DNA from: Cymbidium sinense
Lineage: Eukaryota > Streptophyta > Magnoliopsida > Asparagales > Orchidaceae
Assembly (NCBI GenBank): GCA_021442155.1
Contig: JAKCPB010001386.1
Location: forward strand, 52,130 to 116,129
Direction: 5' to 3'
DNA length: 64,000 nucleotides
Position numbers and translations under genes: made by a program
Notes under the pieces: generated by a model
Database searches by the model: none
The model's input: only the letters and a program-made list of their open reading frames with translations
Told to the model about the DNA's origin: nothing
Part shown: positions 59,401 to 64,000 of the stretch, piece by piece
Layout of the letters: each line of letters starts with the position of its first letter
Numbering within the stretch: position 1 is the stretch's first letter

Positions 59401-61410
59401 TCCTGGTACATCCTCTGAATAGTGAGCCTACTCTTTAATAGTGGTCAGCTGAGCTAAGCATATCACTGGATCAAGAAGAGTCTTGATTAAAGATTCCTTC
59501 ATCTCTTCAGATAAGATAAGGGCATCATATATGCTTAACTTAGCTTGCAACTTTCTAAGATGAGCTAGAATGTTAAAATCAACTCTACCTAGTCCTCCAT
59601 AATCATATCTATATGTGAAGCATCCTGTGGAGGGGCTATCTACTCACTGGAACCAATGACTTGCTTACCCATATTCTGAGGTGTTACCATAGGAGTAGAA
59701 ATTTACCACTATGTAGGTTGACTTTAGAGACTTAATGTGGCGGGTTGGCGAAAAGTTCAACCTGCTCATTTGGTATACCTACAGCTTCTCCTATGGAACC
59801 CTCAAAGTTGATTGACTCCAATTCAATCTCAATGGGTGAACCCGATTGATTTACAAAAGGAAAGTTTGATTCTGAATTAGAAGAGAAAGGATCATAATTA
59901 GTAGAGCTATTATTATTTTCTAGACTTGGAGAGCTTTCAATAGGAACAAAATCAAGAGCATTAGAAATGGACAAGATGTAAGTGGAATCTATTTTCTTCA
60001 TTGATTTCTTTTAGTGGAGGTACATGATAGAAATCATATAAAATAAGTGGGTTAAGGGTTTTAGTGCTTGTCTATCGATACAACACTCCTGTTAGAAGAA
60101 GAACTGGATGAAGTGGTAAATGGTGGAGGGATAGCTAGACTTGATCGGTGGTTGCACTACTAAACTATCCCGGGAAAGTGTGGACTATTGCTGCTGCTGA
60201 GCTCCCACTTTCCTCAAGTTGTCTTTGGCAACTTGCAAACCTTCTTTGATGTTAGAGGTTTGAGCTGCCTTAGGCACCTACAAGGAGAGTTTCTTGATCT
60301 TAGAAATAATCTTTTTAGAGGTTCGGATAAAGAAATATCCCAACCATCTTTTGTCTTGAGAGGATCACATGTATCCTCAAGGGGTACCCTAATAGAACTA
60401 TATGGTTGTTCTAATAAGTAATCCATAGGAAAAATTATGGCACCCAACTTGTGGCTGCACTCAAGCCAGTCCTTGAAGGTGATGCAGTCCTCTAAGACAT
60501 GGCCTAACATGCAGTGGTAGGGGCAAAAGTTAGGATCATCCTTGCCCACTTCCTCAGCTATTAGCCTCTAGTAGAAAATTATGCTTCTTTAAGAGGTTTT
60601 AAAGATTTTATTGACTCTCCCTCTTAAATGAATATGGTTTATTTAGTTTGTCCGTAAGAGTAGTGGGTAATAACTACCGCAGTGGATAAGAGACCGCTAC
60701 TAGGTATACTGCTGATGAGGTGGTTGTCATGGCCATTGAGGTAACTATGGTAGCTGGTATGACCACCGACGTGGTGGTAGAGGCATTGGATGTGGAGGCT
60801 ACTAAGCTCTAGGTCTCTCAAACTGAACTCTAAGTGGCTGCTTCCCCCTGTCGACTGATGCCACTGCCATTGGCTTCTTTTCAAAAGCTTTCTACAGTTT
60901 AGGCTTGGATGACTGGTCTTGGAAAAGTAACTATTTGTCTTCTCCTTGTAGACTAGCCACCTTGTTGATTAACTTCTCAAAGGTTTTGATAGTAAATCCT
61001 TTGAGCATGAAAGCAACTGGACCATGAATATTCTTAAGAAGAATCTCTATGGCATGTTGTTCGGATAGCTGCGGTTCACATTTCATACTCAGGTTTAACC
61101 ACTTGAGATTATAATCAATGAGGGCCTCACTAGAGTTTTATTATGCTACAATGAGATAGCCCACAGTCACCCTTTGCTGAGCTCCAACAAATATCTTAAT
61201 AAAAAGTTGCCCCAACTCAGCAAATGTCTTTACCAAACTGTTGGGCAGTTCAGCATACCAATCGAATGCAATCCCTGAAAGACTGCTGACAAATAAGCGA
61301 AAGAGAAGTGCATTGCTACCACCGACATTGCAATAGTTGGCTATAAAGTGCGCTATATGCTGTCGAGGGTTCCCACTGCCATCAAAAATCTTGAAAGAAG
61401 GTGGCACAAA
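59401..61410 (-). mobile_element. Second Tat-type element: gag core and zinc knuckle
   Basis: Minus-strand gag. Frame 61141-61407 has MPPSFKIFDGSGNPRQHIAHF and LSGIAFDWYAELPN, the retrotransposon gag (UBN2/Retrotrans_gag-like) core. It is followed across a stop at about 61138-61140 by SSEALIDYNLKWLNL-type sequence and a Gln/Pro/His-rich section. Frame 60214-60549 contains DPNFCPYHCMLGHVLEDC, a zinc-knuckle variant in which His takes the second position. Frame 59732-60001 is a Ser/Asn/Glu-rich linker toward the protease. Gag would form the virus-like particle of the element. Confidence 0.8.
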
Positions 61411-63610
61411 CCTTTTAGGATACTAAACTGTATCAAATTCCTCTGGGTAGGGTCTACCCTTTGGAATAGAAGAGGTACCTCAGGCTTGCGCCAATGCTTC
61501 TCTCACCTGTTGTTCCACCATTTGTTTGAAGTCTCTCTCATGGATGGAGGTGTAATCTATGACATTTCTATGCAAGCTACTACTGTCCTGATCTACAAGA
61601 GAGGTAATCTTGGGGTGTTCTAAGACATGTAGAAGTTCAGGTCACTCATCCTCCATAGGGCTAGGATGTAATGCTAGAGCTTGGTTTTAAAGTGCTAGTA
61701 CTACCGCTAATAAATCCTCAACCTTCATCTCCATCTTGTGGATTTGATCATCTTTCTGCCTATGCTATTGGAGGAGGTGTTAGGTTGAATGGATGGCATC
61801 ATCTTCTTCAACCACAACACCTTCCTAGCTCTGATGGTCTTAGTGGAGGGAGCTTCAAGTATCTACCATGTGGATTTTAATAGAATCCTCTAGAAGATCA
61901 TCCTTATCGGGGTCAAAATCTACCCTCCCCTCCTCTAAATCTAAATGATCTTTACCCAGAAGTTATCTCTTCTTAGCAAAGTAGTCCTTTAAGATGTCAT
62001 GTAGTGAACAATCTCTTACTCTGCTTGGCTAGATCAAAACAAAGACTCGCTGATGGCCAACTGTGGAGCTATGCTCATCTGAATCTATGCAACAGATGTT
62101 TCCTACTAACGGGACACCCTCACTGAGAGGAACGACTGCCATGGGAACTATACTTGTGTCCCTCCTTCCTATTACTATCACCGGTGGTGATTGTGGTCAT
62201 TATGGTTGTGGTGGTGGCATGACCATGGTGACTTTGGGTCGCCACTCCTTCTTAATCACAACTAAAGTGGAAGGTTGAATGGGAGAGCTCGACCTCACCT
62301 CAGTAGGTGGAGTAGATGGAGTGGAATCCTTAGGCCATAGTCAAATCACCAATGGGGACTTCCTCTCCCCAGATGTAGATCTCTAAATTTTGGTAGGAAC
62401 AGATGAAGGATGGACCTAGACTGGTAATGGTGGATGGGGAATGGAGTGGTGTGATGGGGGTAACATCGACTGCCCTTCCACTAGAGCTATCCTCCGATGG
62501 CTGGTGGTGTTGGTCAGTACTATACTATCTATGCGATCGACTCTGGTAGCCCACCGATCAAGAAAATTAACAAAGGCAGAGGCCATCGATTGCCTGATGT
62601 ACCTCCATCTCTCCGTACTGCCCTCCTGGGTTGTAACCTTGGCCTCAGTGGCCCTCTCTCAATTGATCTAGGAATTGATGCTCCTAGGGATCACAATCCT
62701 TATATCGAATGATGCACTAGACTCTGAGCATCCATAGGCTCTGCCAACCTAGCGAAGAACTGTTCTGAGAGCATAGAGTTTCCTCCTCTACCTAGTTGGT
62801 ACCTCATAGTAAGCTGGTGGTGGAGGAGATGCAGCAATCCTCCTAGCATCCACCTCACCATATGAACCAAAGAGGGGGTGGAATCTACTACCAACCAAGA
62901 AATGGGACACCGCTCGAGGAGAACCCTCCTCAGTAATATATGATGCTCTACCTCACCACTCTCTTGGTGCCGCTTGATCTTCGCTTTTATGGTGTTGTGG
63001 GAGAGCGGAGTGGGAGTCGGAACCTACCGGTAGGGAGAATATCTCATGCTAAGATAGCCTTCCCTTGAGGGGCCGAGGAGGAGGTACTAGCTTGCACCAG
63101 AGCTATAGTAGGAATAACAAAAGTAAATTGAATTGGCACTGGAACTGTGGTAGGGACCTTTACAGCCTTCCTCTTTAGAGTGGCAAAATCAGGGTCAGAC
63201 TCAACATCAAAGTAGTGGAGTGGCTTGTGCCCTACCACCTCCTCCCTATTGATAGTTATGAGGGCTGCCCCCACATATGTAATTCAAAAGCCCTCAAAGC
63301 ACCAAACCAAAGTAAATGTGGGTGGCCTCAATCATGGTGAGATTGGCCTGATCCAAGGCCAAGTCTACACGAGGGGAAAGAGAAAATAAACTTGCTAGGA
63401 GCCATGGCAACTGTACTGACTAGAGATTGAGCTTAACTAACTGCTCTAATCTCTCTACATGTGAAAATATAAATGAATTAGACTTTGACCTTAATATTTC
63501 CTTTTAATCACAGATTTCTGATTTGAATTCAAAATTTGAACCCACACTCAACAAATTTAAGTATGCTAAGTGGGGTTCATTAATTTGGAAAGATTTAGAA
63601 TTTGGTAGAG
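61411..63610 (-). mobile_element. Second Tat-type element: gag N-terminus and leader
   Basis: Minus-strand sequence upstream of the gag core. It has broken frames at 63044-63274 (KPLHYFDVESDPDFATLKRKAVK) and 62700-62894 (FARLAEPMDAQSL) and a polar stretch near 62560-62700 with ERWRYIRQSMASAFVNFLDRW. These fit a long gag N-terminal extension, but no domain is recognised. The last 180 bases (63430-63610) are A/T-rich and run into TTTAGGG repeats. No LTR or primer-binding site could be identified at this end, so the 5' LTR is missing or diverged. Open frames on the + strand here are chance. Confidence 0.6.
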
Positions 63611-64000
63611 ATACTTAGGTTTAGGGTTTGGGCTTTAGGTTTTAGGCTTAGGGTTTAGGGTTTGTGGGCTCAGGTCATTTTGGGTTAGACACAGTACTAG
63701 GGAGTCTATGACTCAGGCCCAGGGCCTAGGGCCCAGGCCTCTGGGTGGGTCAGGCCTAGGGCCTAGGGCCCAGGGCCCAGGGCCTAGTTGGGCCCAGGGC
63801 CCAGGCCCATGGCCTCACCTGGCTCAGCCAGGCCCAGTGTCAGCTCAGTGGCCTGTGAGCCTGTGCCATGGCTCAGGCCTGTGGCCTGTGGCCAGCCCAG
63901 GATCCAGGGCCTGGCCCAGGGCCTTTAGGCTCCCAGGGCCCAGGCCTGGTCATGTTCCAGGGCCTAGGGCCCAGGCCTAGAGCCTAGGCCTAGGGCCTTG
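63611..64000 (+). repeat. Telomere-like DNA passing into a G+C-rich heptamer island
   Basis: A few TTTAGGG-like units (63620-63665) are followed by the purest CCCAGGG/CCTAGGG block of the window (63715-64000), with repeated GGGCCC and CCTAGG palindromes, to the window end. The open frame at 63708-63980 (Pro/Gly/Gln/Ala repeats) is a repeat translation. Confidence 0.85.

Noticed and set aside
63708..63980. 90-codon Pro/Gly/Gln/Ala-rich frame
   Set aside because: Translation of CCCAGGG heptamers; repeats of 7 bases cycle through the frames and give a pseudo-periodic protein. The same explains the frame at 9139-9339.

Overview
The window looks like nuclear DNA of a seed plant, most likely a flowering plant. 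The evidence is Arabidopsis-type telomere heptamers (TTTAGGG), plant-type LINEs with a C-terminal RNase H domain, Ty3/gypsy elements of Tat type, and retrocopies of a plant glycine-rich RNA-binding protein and of ribosomal protein P0. I see no intact host gene, no rRNA or tRNA gene and no prokaryotic feature. It reads as a heterochromatic repeat block, subtelomeric or interstitial-telomeric in character.

Matrix. Roughly half of the window is degenerate telomere-like DNA on the + strand: TTTAGGG, TTTAGG and TTTATTTTA mixtures, with G+C-rich islands built from CCCAGGG and CCTAGGG heptamers. It fills most of 7.0-32.8 kb and returns at 49.6-50.4, 53.6-53.7 and 63.6-64.0 kb. One short stretch (about 23.37-23.63 kb) is inverted.

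Non-LTR retrosequences. Three LINE fragments (1-666, 1379-7033, 50425-53570), about ten copies of a 5'-truncated glycine-rich RNA-binding protein 3' end (774 to 32829), and one 5'-truncated P0 pseudogene (18720-19611) lie in the matrix. All are on the minus strand, with their 3' ends toward low coordinates. This is the orientation expected if the T-rich + strand of the array primed reverse transcription. The RNA-binding-protein copies share one truncation point and one 3' end, so a single retroposition was amplified together with its telomere-like flanks into an irregular higher-order repeat, spaced about 1.5-2.5 kb at 23-33 kb and wider elsewhere.

LTR elements. A 2.2 kb solo LTR, probably Ty1/copia, interrupts one RNA-binding-protein copy (20921-23136). 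A decayed Tat-type polyprotein on the + strand is split into 37288-37883 and 46006-48500 by an 8.1 kb noncoding unit. That unit has TG/CA-like ends and an imperfect ATAATT duplication, so it may be a very long solo LTR. A 3' part of the same unit lies at 32830-37287 and a 5' part at 53692-55717. A second Tat-type element, on the minus strand (55718-63610), keeps gag, zinc knuckle, protease, RT and RNase H remnants in order.

All coding remnants carry stops, frameshifts or changed catalytic residues. The main points of interest are the telomere-array-plus-retropseudogene higher-order repeat, the uniform orientation of non-LTR inserts, the 8.1 kb LTR-like unit with internal repeats rich in TTGACC/GGTCAA, and the possibility that part of the heptamer variation is a long-read base-calling artefact.
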